DNA of 64,000 nt from Oligoflexia bacterium (GTDB lineage: Bacteria > Bdellovibrionota > UBA1018), in contig JACMQW010000080.1 of assembly GCA_014376785.1 (NCBI GenBank), positions 42,285-106,284 of the forward strand, written 5' to 3'. Below are positions 48,639 through 56,540 of this stretch, in pieces (position 1 is the first letter of the stretch; each line of letters begins with the position of its first letter). The notes under the pieces were generated by a model. It worked only from the letters and a program-made list of their open reading frames with translations, had not been told where the DNA came from and did not search any database. A program made the position numbers and the translations under genes.

Positions 48639-49712
48639 TCAAGGCCAATGTCGGTTGAGATTTCGCATTCGGAGGCGAGTTTCGCGTATGAAGCGGTAAG
48701 GGACCGAGTAAAAATTCTTCTCCACCTGAATATGACAATCGGGATGAACTTTCGCCGTCCGGTACTCGGCCGTCTCAAACGCCACGGCGGGTAAGGGCTT
48801 AAGGAGGGGCTTTTCAGTGGCGAAGCGCTCCGCACGCGTGACGCCGTAATCCTTCATCACCTCATTGTTCAGGCGTTTTAAATATTCCCGGAAGCAAACA
48901 TTCAGCTCACCGAGCGAATAAAATACTCGGTTCCGGGTCTCAGCAAAAAACTGCCGCTGGATCACCCCGATATTCCCTTCGATTGAGGGCTTATCCCGCG
49001 GTGTCCGCGGACGAGCGGGTAAAACCGCAAATTCCATGTGGTTTGCGTAGTCGATATAAACGGGATTCACGTCCGGGTCGTAAATATGAGCCTGTGATAC
49101 GCCGCTCTTTAAGTTGTCGACAACAAGGTACGGAAGTACGCCAGCAAAAAAATAATGCATTCGGTCCTGGCTTGCGATGAATTCCTCCCGTTTCTGGGTG
49201 ACCGAGAACTCACCGAAGGTGTAATCGCTAAACGAACTCACGCCCGCAGATAAATGCGTCTTCTTCGTTGCCCCCGTTTTCCTATCCGTGACCCCGATCC
49301 CGTCGCAGTAGTCGATCTCGACCCGCTGCCCGGGTTTATGCTGGAAGCGAATCCGTGCTCGCTCGGCAGGGTCAGTGGGGATACTCCGCTTCAGTTCACG
49401 CCAGAACCGGAGGTAATCATCCCCGGCCGGCGCGTGCTCCGCATGGAGGCACCTTATCGTCGCGTAACGATGCCCGAGCTCTTCTCGAACCTTCTCCCAG
49501 TCGATACTCGAGGACCAATCAGCTTCGCAGGATTCGGACGAACTCTTTCCAGGTACGACGAGCGAAGGTCCCGCCTGGTCTGTCCGAACTACGCCCTTCA
49601 CCGTATTTTTCGAGATCCCGAGAATCTGGGCGATCCGTTTCTTCCCGATCCCTTTTTTATAGAGGACTAAAATCTGAGCTTTCACCTGATGACTTTTCCT
49701 ATCTCCCACCAT
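48639..49712 (-). pseudogene. istA: IS21 transposase IstA, C-terminally truncated
   Basis: The start at 49712 has AAAGGAG upstream. N-terminal helix-turn-helix (KKRIAQILGISKNTVKGVV) and a complete DDE triad: Asp134 (VEIDYCDG), Asp199 (YLVVDN), Glu245 (KPSIEGNIG), with spacing 65 and 46. About 357 residues against the family's roughly 500. After FYSVPYRFIRE the frame changes: a plausible continuation (LASECEISTDIG) lies in another frame and soon stops. No istB follows, so the element cannot move by itself. Confidence 0.82.
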
Positions 49713-49779
49713 CGACGCGTTCTCCTTTGTCGATGATGAGCGTAGGTCAAAACAGCCCGGAATACCTGACCAGACCCCT

Positions 49780-49892
49780 GGGGTCATTTCGTGAAAACGA
49801 CGGGGTCAGCTTGGTGAAAACCCTGGGGTCAATTCAGGTGAAAAGAGGTGGGGTCAGCTTACTGAAAACGTAGGGGTCAGCTCGCGTGAAAT
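49780..49892. repeat. Five tandem end repeats of IS21 (transposase binding sites)
   Basis: GGGGTCA followed about 6-8 bases later by TGAAAA, repeated five times at 49780, 49802, 49825, 49850 and 49873 (period 22-25 bp). The last copy is degenerate (TGAAAT). Such multiple sites mark IS21-family ends. Confidence 0.8.
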
Positions 49893-49929
49893 CGGCCATC
49901 AGGTTCTGACAGTACTGAAGACGCGTCCG

Positions 49930-51375
49930 CTATGCGGCAATTAATAGATCGATGTCTAGCACGCAGAGATACTCGCCATTGTGTAAGACGAAACCGAGAA
50001 TCGGAACGTTTTTGAGATACGGGATCGACTGGGTTTTTATTTTTCCTTGGATCATGCACGTGACATCTGACACCCGAAGCGCGATCGGATCACCCTCTTT
50101 ATTTTTCACGATGAGGCGAATGGCTTGTTCCGACGGGAGGGGTTGGGACAGAAGTTTTTGTCCCAAGTCGATTTCGGAGAGGATTTCATCCGCGTTCGAT
50201 CGATAAAGTCCATATCTTTGGTCTTTTAATCCGGACCGAGCTTGGTTCTCGACCGAACACATCTGATATGAGGGAATGGAGAAAAGTCTCTTTCCTCCTT
50301 CATGGTGAATTTCGAAAACCAGAAACTGCTCAACCGCATTCACCGCCGCTGTACAACGAACCCGGAGTTCAGAGCCTTTGCCGGGATCCTGTTTGGACTC
50401 GAGGCGAAGAGCCAGCGCGTTCCACGTAGAGGGGTCGATCGTGATTTGCGTTTTCCCTAAACCGTCGTCTTTGATCGAGAAGTAGAGATAGTTTTGCTCC
50501 TTCCATACCGTGCATTCCAGGTTCAAGTGCTCCGACTTTTCGGCGTTCGTTCGTTCTTCTCCGTTTTTTTCGGACGAGCGATAGAGGACCTCATCGAGCC
50601 AAAGATTGGCCGTAGCACGAAAGCATTCCGCTACATCGGAGGGAACGTTTTCCTCGCCGAGCTGATTGTTCGCTGAAACTACGACTTTCAGTTGAAACCC
50701 GGTGAGTTTCGAGACCGCCATGAGTTCGATGCTATCGAGTAGGTCACCGGCGGGAATGCCCGAGGTTCGGCTGAACTGTAGCGCTGCTTCATTCGTGAAA
50801 TCATTGAGCTGTCGTCGGAGGTTGTCTCCCGATGAAATGTCGTTCGAGCGTGACCCCTTCAACGAATACATTTTCTCAATGATGCTCCGTAATTGACGAG
50901 CGGATCGGGAAGTGGTTTCGATAAGCTTTCGGCTCAGATCCACTTTCTGCTTCACTGCTGGAATCGGATCGGCGGCGAGCTTATAAAGCCAGTATATCGT
51001 TTCCGCGTCGAGGTGCTTCTCGATCTGACCGAACATGTAAGAGAGCGCGCCGCCGCGGGCCATCAGCTCAGGGCTTGCCTCGCCTTGGAGCATGGCCTGA
51101 TACTGCATCTGAGCGTTATAGCGGGCCCATTCTAGTCTCCATGCGAGCCAAGTTGAGGGAAGAAGTTTTAGTACCTCGGACTCATCTCCCTCCGGGGAAA
51201 CATCAGTCATTGTGGACAAGAGGCTCCCTGCTAAGCCCGCGACCCAGGTTCTTACGCGGTCCTTAGCTTCATCGGAAAGGCTCGGCATTTCGTCGAGCAT
51301 CGCCGAAAGGAGGATGCGAAAGGTGTCACTGTCTAATTGTTCCTTCAATACAGGTAAAATCGGTCCTGAAAACAT
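49930..51375 (-). CDS. CheA-like protein with degenerate kinase domain and CheW-like C-terminus
   Basis: 481 residues, soluble. Residues about 1-150 are helical with no Hpt His motif. Residues 150-200 resemble the CheA dimerisation helices (KLIETTSRSARQLRSIIEKM). Residues 200-345 resemble the CheA ATPase domain (FQLKVVVSANNQLGEENVP, then DDGLG and GKGSELRVRCTAAVN), but the N box (normally HLxRNAxDHG) reads ECFRATANLWLDEV and the G2 glycines are missing, so ATP use is doubtful. Residues 355-481 look like a CheW domain (FEIHHEGGKRLFSIPSYQM ... IPYLKNVPILGFVLHNGEY). It is the last gene of the PYP operon, 3 bp after the ligase. Likely an adaptor linking the photoreceptor to chemosensory signalling. 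Confidence 0.72.
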   Translation of the reverse strand: MFSGPILPVLKEQLDSDTFRILLSAMLDEMPSLSDEAKDRVRTWVAGLAGSLLSTMTDVSPEGDESEVLKLLPSTWLAWRLEWARYNAQMQYQAMLQGEASPELMARGGALSYMFGQIEKHLDAETIYWLYKLAADPIPAVKQKVDLSRKLIETTSRSARQLRSIIEKMYSLKGSRSNDISSGDNLRRQLNDFTNEAALQFSRTSGIPAGDLLDSIELMAVSKLTGFQLKVVVSANNQLGEENVPSDVAECFRATANLWLDEVLYRSSEKNGEERTNAEKSEHLNLECTVWKEQNYLYFSIKDDGLGKTQITIDPSTWNALALRLESKQDPGKGSELRVRCTAAVNAVEQFLVFEIHHEGGKRLFSIPSYQMCSVENQARSGLKDQRYGLYRSNADEILSEIDLGQKLLSQPLPSEQAIRLIVKNKEGDPIALRVSDVTCMIQGKIKTQSIPYLKNVPILGFVLHNGEYLCVLDIDLLIAA

Positions 51376-51378
51376 AAA

Positions 51379-52761
51379 TCACAATACGCCTTGCAGCGCC
51401 TCCTTGAATGTTTTTCCCGAGCGGTGTTCCGCTATTTCCCGTAAGGCAGCGTCGATGACTCGGGTTTGAACTCGGGCCATTCCTCCAAGTCGTTTTTCCA
51501 AAAATTCGACGATTCGCATCTTTATCTCTTGAGGCTCACGAAGCGGACCATCCGTGAGGAGCAGCACTTCAGCTCCTTCACTCTTGTGGACGATAATCGC
51601 GTGTTGAATTCCAAACCCTCGCTCGATTTCGGATTCCACAAGTTCACGCGCAGTCCAGGTTCCGTCCCGCAGCTTTAATCGGTTTCCAGTGCGTCCCAGG
51701 ATGCGAATCTCTCCACTAACGGACTCTATTTCGCAGAGGTCTCCAGTCTTTAGAAAATGGTCGCTGGTGAGCTGATGCGCGCGCTCATCCCAAAATCCAA
51801 TCGAAGGAGAGTGCACCTCAAGCTCCGAGTCTGCATTCGTGCGAATCACAGTTCCTGGCAGCACTCGGCCATCGAGTAGAATCCCCGGACCGCATTCGGT
51901 CATCCCATATCCTTCGATCAAATTCCGAAAATGCCCGCGGGCGTGTTCGAGGGTTTTTTCGCCGACCAATCCGCCGCCCACGTGGATGTTCAGTGCTTGA
52001 TACTCAGAGAGCGGCCTAGAAAGCAAAAAATCAAGTTGTCTCGGGACCAGAGCCAGCCATTCGGGTCGATCGCGTTGAATAGTCTCGCGAACTCGGGCGA
52101 AAGAGGGCGGCTTTCTTAGCGTGCCGTAAATGACGAGATCTTGCTTGGCAAAAAGTCCAAGCAGCAGATCTAGGACAAGGCCAAAGGCGTGATGCCAAGG
52201 TAAAATACAGAGACGCGTGCTCTCGGATGCTGGGCGAAGGACTTCCAAGTGCGAATCAATCTGATACAAGATTGCCTCCGCACTGAGAACGACAGATTTC
52301 GGTCCATGTCCCGAAGTGCCGCTGGTCTGAAGAAGCAGAATCGGATTCGCGAGTTCGCCCTTCACATTCGGAGAGGAAATCGGCTGCCCTGTTCGGGCCT
52401 CCCATGCACGAGACTGCGACGCCGGCAAAAAGACGCTCGGTTTCGCACCGGAGTCTCCAATCATATGGACCGATCCCTGGTCCAACAGTTCCATCGGCCG
52501 CGGCCACAAGATGTGATGGCCGATCCCACAGGCAACGAGGTCGATTACGAATTCGATGCCACGGGCCTCGGATCGCACAAAATCTCCGGCTCGAAATCCT
52601 AACCGGCGCCACTGATGGCGTCGTTCCAGAGCAAGATTCCAAAGCGCTGCCGCGCTCAGGATTGTCTCTTCCCCGTCCTCGTTCCAACGGAGGACGGGAT
52701 AAGCGTTTCCGCGCAGGAGACCTTTCAACCGCGTGGCCAAATCATGCGGATTCGAATGCAT
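51379..52761 (-). CDS. pcl: 4-coumarate-CoA ligase-like enzyme for the PYP chromophore
   Basis: 460-residue member of the acyl-AMP-forming family: P-loop LLQTSGTSGHGPKSVVLS (about 143-160), EGYGMTECGPG, KTGDLCEIE, GRTGNRLKLRDG and the C-terminal catalytic Lys450 in HRSGKTFKEAL. Slightly short for a 4CL (about 500-560). It would activate p-coumarate as the CoA thioester, the form from which PYP acquires its chromophore. It overlaps the lyase gene by 20 bp. The function rests on the neighbours: the fold alone would allow any acyl-CoA ligase. Confidence 0.85.
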   Translation of the reverse strand: MHSNPHDLATRLKGLLRGNAYPVLRWNEDGEETILSAAALWNLALERRHQWRRLGFRAGDFVRSEARGIEFVIDLVACGIGHHILWPRPMELLDQGSVHMIGDSGAKPSVFLPASQSRAWEARTGQPISSPNVKGELANPILLLQTSGTSGHGPKSVVLSAEAILYQIDSHLEVLRPASESTRLCILPWHHAFGLVLDLLLGLFAKQDLVIYGTLRKPPSFARVRETIQRDRPEWLALVPRQLDFLLSRPLSEYQALNIHVGGGLVGEKTLEHARGHFRNLIEGYGMTECGPGILLDGRVLPGTVIRTNADSELEVHSPSIGFWDERAHQLTSDHFLKTGDLCEIESVSGEIRILGRTGNRLKLRDGTWTARELVESEIERGFGIQHAIIVHKSEGAEVLLLTDGPLREPQEIKMRIVEFLEKRLGGMARVQTRVIDAALREIAEHRSGKTFKEALQGVL

Positions 52762-54154
52762 TCCAACTCTCCAGGTTTAGGGTCTTGGGAACCGATCCCG
52801 TGGCACGTAAAGTAGCGGCTCTCTGGGCTATAAAACGAGAAGCGCGAGTGATTTCTGCTGCCGTCTGAATCATCTGATCAAGCGAGATCAAAGCGGCCAT
52901 CGCCGCGGGGACAACGTCCTGGTTATTGCTTTCGCAGCTGAAACTCAGGTTTCTCGAGGGCACACCGTGCGCCCGGACGCTCTGCAAAAGGGAAGAAATC
53001 AGTTGATGGATGCCCTTGACGTGTCCCGCGCCAGGGTGCACGAGGTTGGGTGGCAGACCATGACTGAGTTCGCTATCCACGAGGAGCAGGCACTGACGGT
53101 CGAGGAGCTCACTTGCACGTGCAACGGAATCAGCGATGAGGTCCGCCGCTGTTGAAAGTCCAACCGCGTAAAAGTGGCCGCCATGCCAGAAAGAGCCTTG
53201 GGTAAAGACCGGGTTGTCTGCCACGCTTAAAGCTTCCGAAACGATTCGCTCCCCGGCGGATTCAAGGTTCCAGCGACAAATGCCAAGCACTTGCGGAGCG
53301 CAGCGTATAGAATATCGCTCCTGTAGAAGCGGGAATTGAATCGGAATGGCCCCTTCGCCCGTCCAACCCACTATTCGCTTCATATGAGCCTGCGCATCGA
53401 GGATTTCCTCTCCCACCCTGCGCGGATAAGGTCTTGCCGGATTGATCCCCAGTCCGCGAGATTCGAATGGTTCGGTGACCCCACCGAGGGCAATCGCACT
53501 CAATGCCGTAGTTTCGACTGCGGATGTCACGATTCTACGCGCACGCGAAAAGAGTTCCACGGCAAACGCGCTCATCATGGAATTGGTGTTCACAAGGCCG
53601 ATGACGTCCCGAGGTCCTCGAGGAAGTGTTTCTTTAAAGAGAGGCGCGATGGCATGAGCCATCGGGATCAGGTCTCCGCTTGCGCCTAGACTTCCATGTC
53701 GAGGAACCGTTGGAAGGTCCGATCGATTCGAAAGTTCACAGAGTGATCGAAAAGTTTCCGGATGAACCCCCGAGTAACCTTGGGCGGTCTTCCAAGCTTG
53801 AATCCGAAGCCCTCGTCGCACAATTTGCGGAGAAAGCGCCTCTCCAACGCCTACGCATAGATAGTCCAAAAGCTCTCTCTGCGTTGTTCGCCAGTCCGAT
53901 GGATCTTTTTTCGTCGTGACGTCCGCTCCGTATCCGGTGTGCACGCCGTAGACACGACTCGGATGCGAGTGCAGGAAACTCATACAAGACTCAAACGAAA
54001 CGCGAACCCGCTCAAAGTCCGACCGACTAGACTCGAACACCAGGTCTTGGAGACCGAGGCGTTCGAGCCAAGCAATCGATTCAGCAGCGAGGTCGTCTGT
54101 TCGAGACGGGCTTTCAAGTGAAGCAGCTCGATCGTCTCGCTGAGGGAGTGTCAT
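52742..54154 (-). CDS. tal: Tyrosine ammonia-lyase-like MIO enzyme
   Basis: 470 residues, HAL/PAL family. The MIO-forming triad Ala158-Ser159-Gly160 is in SLGASGDLIPMAHA; the catalytic Tyr70 is in VYGVHTGYG. It should deaminate tyrosine to p-coumarate, the PYP chromophore precursor. At the position of the tyrosine-selecting His-Leu of Rhodobacter TAL it has Tyr98-Leu99 (ELLDYLCVG); HAL has Ser-His and PAL has Phe-Leu there. So substrate choice is inferred from context. It overlaps the coiled-coil gene by 4 bp (ATGA). Confidence 0.88.
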   Translation of the reverse strand: MTLPQRDDRAASLESPSRTDDLAAESIAWLERLGLQDLVFESSRSDFERVRVSFESCMSFLHSHPSRVYGVHTGYGADVTTKKDPSDWRTTQRELLDYLCVGVGEALSPQIVRRGLRIQAWKTAQGYSGVHPETFRSLCELSNRSDLPTVPRHGSLGASGDLIPMAHAIAPLFKETLPRGPRDVIGLVNTNSMMSAFAVELFSRARRIVTSAVETTALSAIALGGVTEPFESRGLGINPARPYPRRVGEEILDAQAHMKRIVGWTGEGAIPIQFPLLQERYSIRCAPQVLGICRWNLESAGERIVSEALSVADNPVFTQGSFWHGGHFYAVGLSTAADLIADSVARASELLDRQCLLLVDSELSHGLPPNLVHPGAGHVKGIHQLISSLLQSVRAHGVPSRNLSFSCESNNQDVVPAAMAALISLDQMIQTAAEITRASRFIAQRAATLRATGSVPKTLNLESWNAFESA

Positions 54155-54525
54155 CCGCTTTCCTTCCCGTTCGATTCGGCGTCTGTAAAGAGTGCCGCCT
54201 CCATGATAGCGGCGCCGATGCTGCGTGCTTTTGCCTTTTTGGCCCTCAGTTCGGTGTGGATCGCACGAAGCTGCGCCTCAAGCTCCATCTTTTCATCGGT
54301 AAGCGCGATGACCTGGCTTTCCAGGCTCGAGATCGAGTCTGCGATGCTGTCCAGATCCGCCGGAAGCGATTGCCGTTCCTGATACATGGAGACGAGTTGG
54401 GCCTCGAGGCTTTCGATCATCTCCGCCATCTGAGAAGTGTCGCCGGCAGACTGCTTTTCCTCATAAAGCGAAACGAGCTGGGCCTCAAGACTGTGGACCA
54501 TTTCCCGGAGCTGTTCTTCTCTCAT
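54151..54525 (-). CDS. Small coiled-coil repeat protein of the PYP operon
   Basis: 124 residues, almost all helical. Three repeats with a period of 27-28 residues (four heptads): SLEAQLVSLYEEKQS at 12, SLEAQLVSMYQERQS at 39, SLESQVIALTDEKME at 67. The C-terminus is basic (RAKKAKARS) and then Ala-rich. The RBS GAGGA lies before the ATG. I know no family. Its place between PYP and TAL suggests a structural link between photoreceptor and signalling partners. Confidence 0.75.
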   Translation of the reverse strand: MREEQLREMVHSLEAQLVSLYEEKQSAGDTSQMAEMIESLEAQLVSMYQERQSLPADLDSIADSISSLESQVIALTDEKMELEAQLRAIHTELRAKKAKARSIGAAIMEAALFTDAESNGKESG

Positions 54526-54564
54526 AGTTTTCCTCGGGTCGTTTGATAAGCCATAATGGAAGCC

Positions 54565-54933
54565 TCATTTCTTCTGGACGAAAATCCAATTCGTCTTTGA
54601 AGCTTTATCGTGAACCAGGTGAATGGCAACGTTCGTCGGTTTCATCTTGTAGGTGAAGGTGTAGTTGAACATCGAGTTCAATTCGCCCGCTTCGACCCCG
54701 GCTTTAAATTTGCCGAAGAAGAGTTTGTTGTTTGTGCATGGGGCGATATCCGTGAAAAAGTTTTTTCCTTCGGCGGAATTCACCGCTACACCCGCAAGGT
54801 CGGATTCATAGCGATTGTACAGTTGGATCTTACCGGCAGTGTCGACTTTAACAACGCCGTAAGGAACGGTATCGACATCCGATCGGGTTAAGTTTCCAAG
54901 TTTCGACATAATTTCAGGACCTACGAAGCTCAT
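54565..54933 (-). CDS. pyp: Photoactive yellow protein
   Basis: 122 residues, the PYP PAS fold. Aligned by eye to Halorhodospira PYP (offset -3): chromophore Cys66 in DIAPCTNN (Cys69), Tyr39 and Glu43 in LYNRYES (Tyr42, Glu46), Met97 in YKMKP (Met100); FGKFKAGVEAGELNSMF and the C-terminal NWIFVQKK also match. Differences: Thr50 is Ala47 and Arg52 is Val49, both near the chromophore pocket, so absorption and photocycle may differ. The ATG at 54933 is preferred because CAGGAGAAAATT precedes it; an in-frame ATG at 54951 has no RBS. It covalently binds p-coumarate and senses blue light. Flanked by the membrane protein gene (upstream) and the coiled-coil gene. Confidence 0.96.
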   Translation of the reverse strand: MSFVGPEIMSKLGNLTRSDVDTVPYGVVKVDTAGKIQLYNRYESDLAGVAVNSAEGKNFFTDIAPCTNNKLFFGKFKAGVEAGELNSMFNYTFTYKMKPTNVAIHLVHDKASKTNWIFVQKK

Positions 54934-54957
54934 AATTTTCTCCTGTTGCATTTAGTT

Positions 54958-56265
54958 TCAGGCCACATTTGAGGTGACCTTTTGGGTGATGGGATCGTCT
55001 CCGACGGGGACCGACAGTGGTATGGCTTTCAGTTCTTCGAGAGAGTCACACAAAATGAGGAGGTGACCGAGAAGGCGCTCGGTATCCTGCTCGCTCTCGT
55101 GCGTCGCTAATCGTGAACACCGAAGCGAGCCTTCGGTCGTTCGGTGGAGATCGTGCAGCCGGGAAAGCAGGCCCGTGAAGTCTGGACGTTCGCCCGATCT
55201 CAAGCAAAGCTCGGCTAAAGTTTCACCATACTCCGAGCTGTCGCGATCCGAGTGAATCTGCGAGGCGCGATTCGATCTCGACTCTTTCCACTGGGTGAGG
55301 ATCCATTCGAGATCCCGGAGCCAAGCGCGGTAGTCGAAGAAGCTGAGGGTTGTCTTTTGTCCCGAGTTCGGTTCAAGGGGTTCCTGCGCCACGCCAGCGA
55401 CTTCAGCGGTTTGAGTCTTGGTGGGTGGCCCTGCCGAATGCGCAGAATTGGCTTCAGGACTCAGTGCAGGGCTCCGGGACTCTCGTTGTCGTGGCCGTAG
55501 AAGCAGGCCGATTGTGAAACAAAGGGCTCCCGTAGAAAGGATTGCAGTCCAGATTTCCCAGGTAGTACTTCGGGCGGAGTTAAGGAAATAGTGCACAAAA
55601 GGAGACGAGGAAGAAGGAACTTTTTGCGAAGCGGAAGCACTGTCCAATTTTTTTAGCGATTCGCGAATGCTGGAGAGAATTGACTGGCCTTCAAGGGTAA
55701 TCTCGTTGGAGAGCCGGTAGCGCATTTCGAGTCCGGGAGAATGCAGCCGTATACCGGCACTAACAACGGCCGCAAAACGCCTCTCTAATAGTCCGTTCGT
55801 TTTTGCGAGGTCGCGCGCCATGCGGAAACGCAGTACTTCTCTCAGAGTAAGGACCTCCGCGACTGAGTTTTTGTATTCTTTCCAGGGGTTTCTTAACCCG
55901 TCACCGAGCTCACCGGCCAGACCGTCGAGTTCATTGAGTCGGTTTTTCAAGACTCCGGTCAGGCGTTGGGCCTCTCCCGTACTGCGACTGAGTTCGAAGG
56001 GATCTATCGGCGTACGGGTCGGGTCGCGCGCCATCGCCTTCAAGAGATCGGAGTGAAATTGGTCCAAATCCTTCCATCGATAAGCAGTGGAAGAAATCTC
56101 AACCGTCTGTTTCTGAAAAACTGTATCGAAACTGGTTAATGCCTGGTGAAGATCCTCACATGCCTGGAATACGTGCGCCTCATCGGCCCCGGCTAGAACG
56201 GGACAAAGGACGATCGAAATGAGAAGAACTGCGGCAGGTATGGTAGCACCCCGTCTTGAATCCAT
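54958..56265 (-). CDS. Signal-anchored single-span membrane protein, first gene of the PYP operon
   Basis: 435 residues: Sec signal peptide (about 1-27, ends VLAGA), a helical periplasmic domain (28-232), one transmembrane helix (235-257, EIWTAILSTGALCFTIGLLL) and a cytoplasmic part (258-435) with a Pro/Ser linker and helices ending in LLGHLLILCDSLEELKAIP. No HAMP, methyl-accepting or kinase motifs are visible. The topology is that of a sensor or receptor. It ends 6 bp before the first possible PYP start. I do not recognise the family. It could be the membrane partner that reads the state of PYP. Confidence 0.78.
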   Translation of the reverse strand: MDSRRGATIPAAVLLISIVLCPVLAGADEAHVFQACEDLHQALTSFDTVFQKQTVEISSTAYRWKDLDQFHSDLLKAMARDPTRTPIDPFELSRSTGEAQRLTGVLKNRLNELDGLAGELGDGLRNPWKEYKNSVAEVLTLREVLRFRMARDLAKTNGLLERRFAAVVSAGIRLHSPGLEMRYRLSNEITLEGQSILSSIRESLKKLDSASASQKVPSSSSPFVHYFLNSARSTTWEIWTAILSTGALCFTIGLLLRPRQRESRSPALSPEANSAHSAGPPTKTQTAEVAGVAQEPLEPNSGQKTTLSFFDYRAWLRDLEWILTQWKESRSNRASQIHSDRDSSEYGETLAELCLRSGERPDFTGLLSRLHDLHRTTEGSLRCSRLATHESEQDTERLLGHLLILCDSLEELKAIPLSVPVGDDPITQKVTSNVA

Positions 56266-56281
56266 ACCTTATCATCGGCAA

Positions 56282-56310
56282 ACTATAGAAAGTTATGAGA
56301 GTTTAGTTCA
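56282..56310 (-). promoter_or_regulatory. Candidate promoter of the PYP operon
   Basis: Minus strand: TGAACT (-35) and TATAGT (-10) with a 17-bp spacer. The start site would lie only about 10 bases before the first codon, so either the leader is very short or the true start codon is downstream. A guess from sequence alone. Confidence 0.3.
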
Positions 56311-56317
56311 CCTCGCC

Positions 56318-56537
56318 TTTAACATCGGAGAGGCGAAGTGGGAGGAGGCCAAAGCACGACTCCTCGGATGCAATAGTCAGAACCATGACGGAAGATTTCA
56401 AGAAAGATGTCGCATTTTTATTTCAAGCCGCTTTCTGTCTTAACTTTTCCTGATCTAGATTTTTCTCTTTTCCTGGGTTGTGGTGTAGCCCCCATTTAAC
56501 ATCGGAGAAGCGTCCGGTCCAATTGGGGGCTACACCA
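56318..56537. repeat. Direct repeat pair and long inverted repeat
   Basis: TTTAACATCGGAGARGCG occurs at 56318-56335 and 56495-56512. The second copy sits inside a hairpin with perfect 14-bp arms, TGGTGTAGCCCCCA at 56481-56494 and its complement at 56524-56537. The first copy is inside a smaller imperfect hairpin (CACCTCGCCT/AGGCGAAGTG). The region 56266-56540 between the PYP operon and the Z1-like fragment holds no gene. Confidence 0.7.
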
Positions 56538-56540
56538 ACG

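Larger units (their letters stand above)
48629..49900 (-). mobile_element. IS21-family element remnant
   Basis: Consists of a transposase gene of the IstA type plus a left end with five tandem repeats; the IstB gene and the other end are missing. The element ends abruptly near 48630. Outer boundaries are approximate; 48423-48628 has nothing I can assign. It borders the PYP operon (30 bp from its last gene). Confidence 0.8.

Noticed and set aside
49780..49892. CRISPR-like or iteron array
   Set aside because: Short imperfect 22-25 bp units next to a DDE transposase fit IS21 end repeats; no replication gene is present.
56318..56537. Integron attC sites
   Set aside because: One copy has an RYYYAAC-like core, but no matching GTTRRRY partner lies at attC spacing, and there are no cassettes or integrase.
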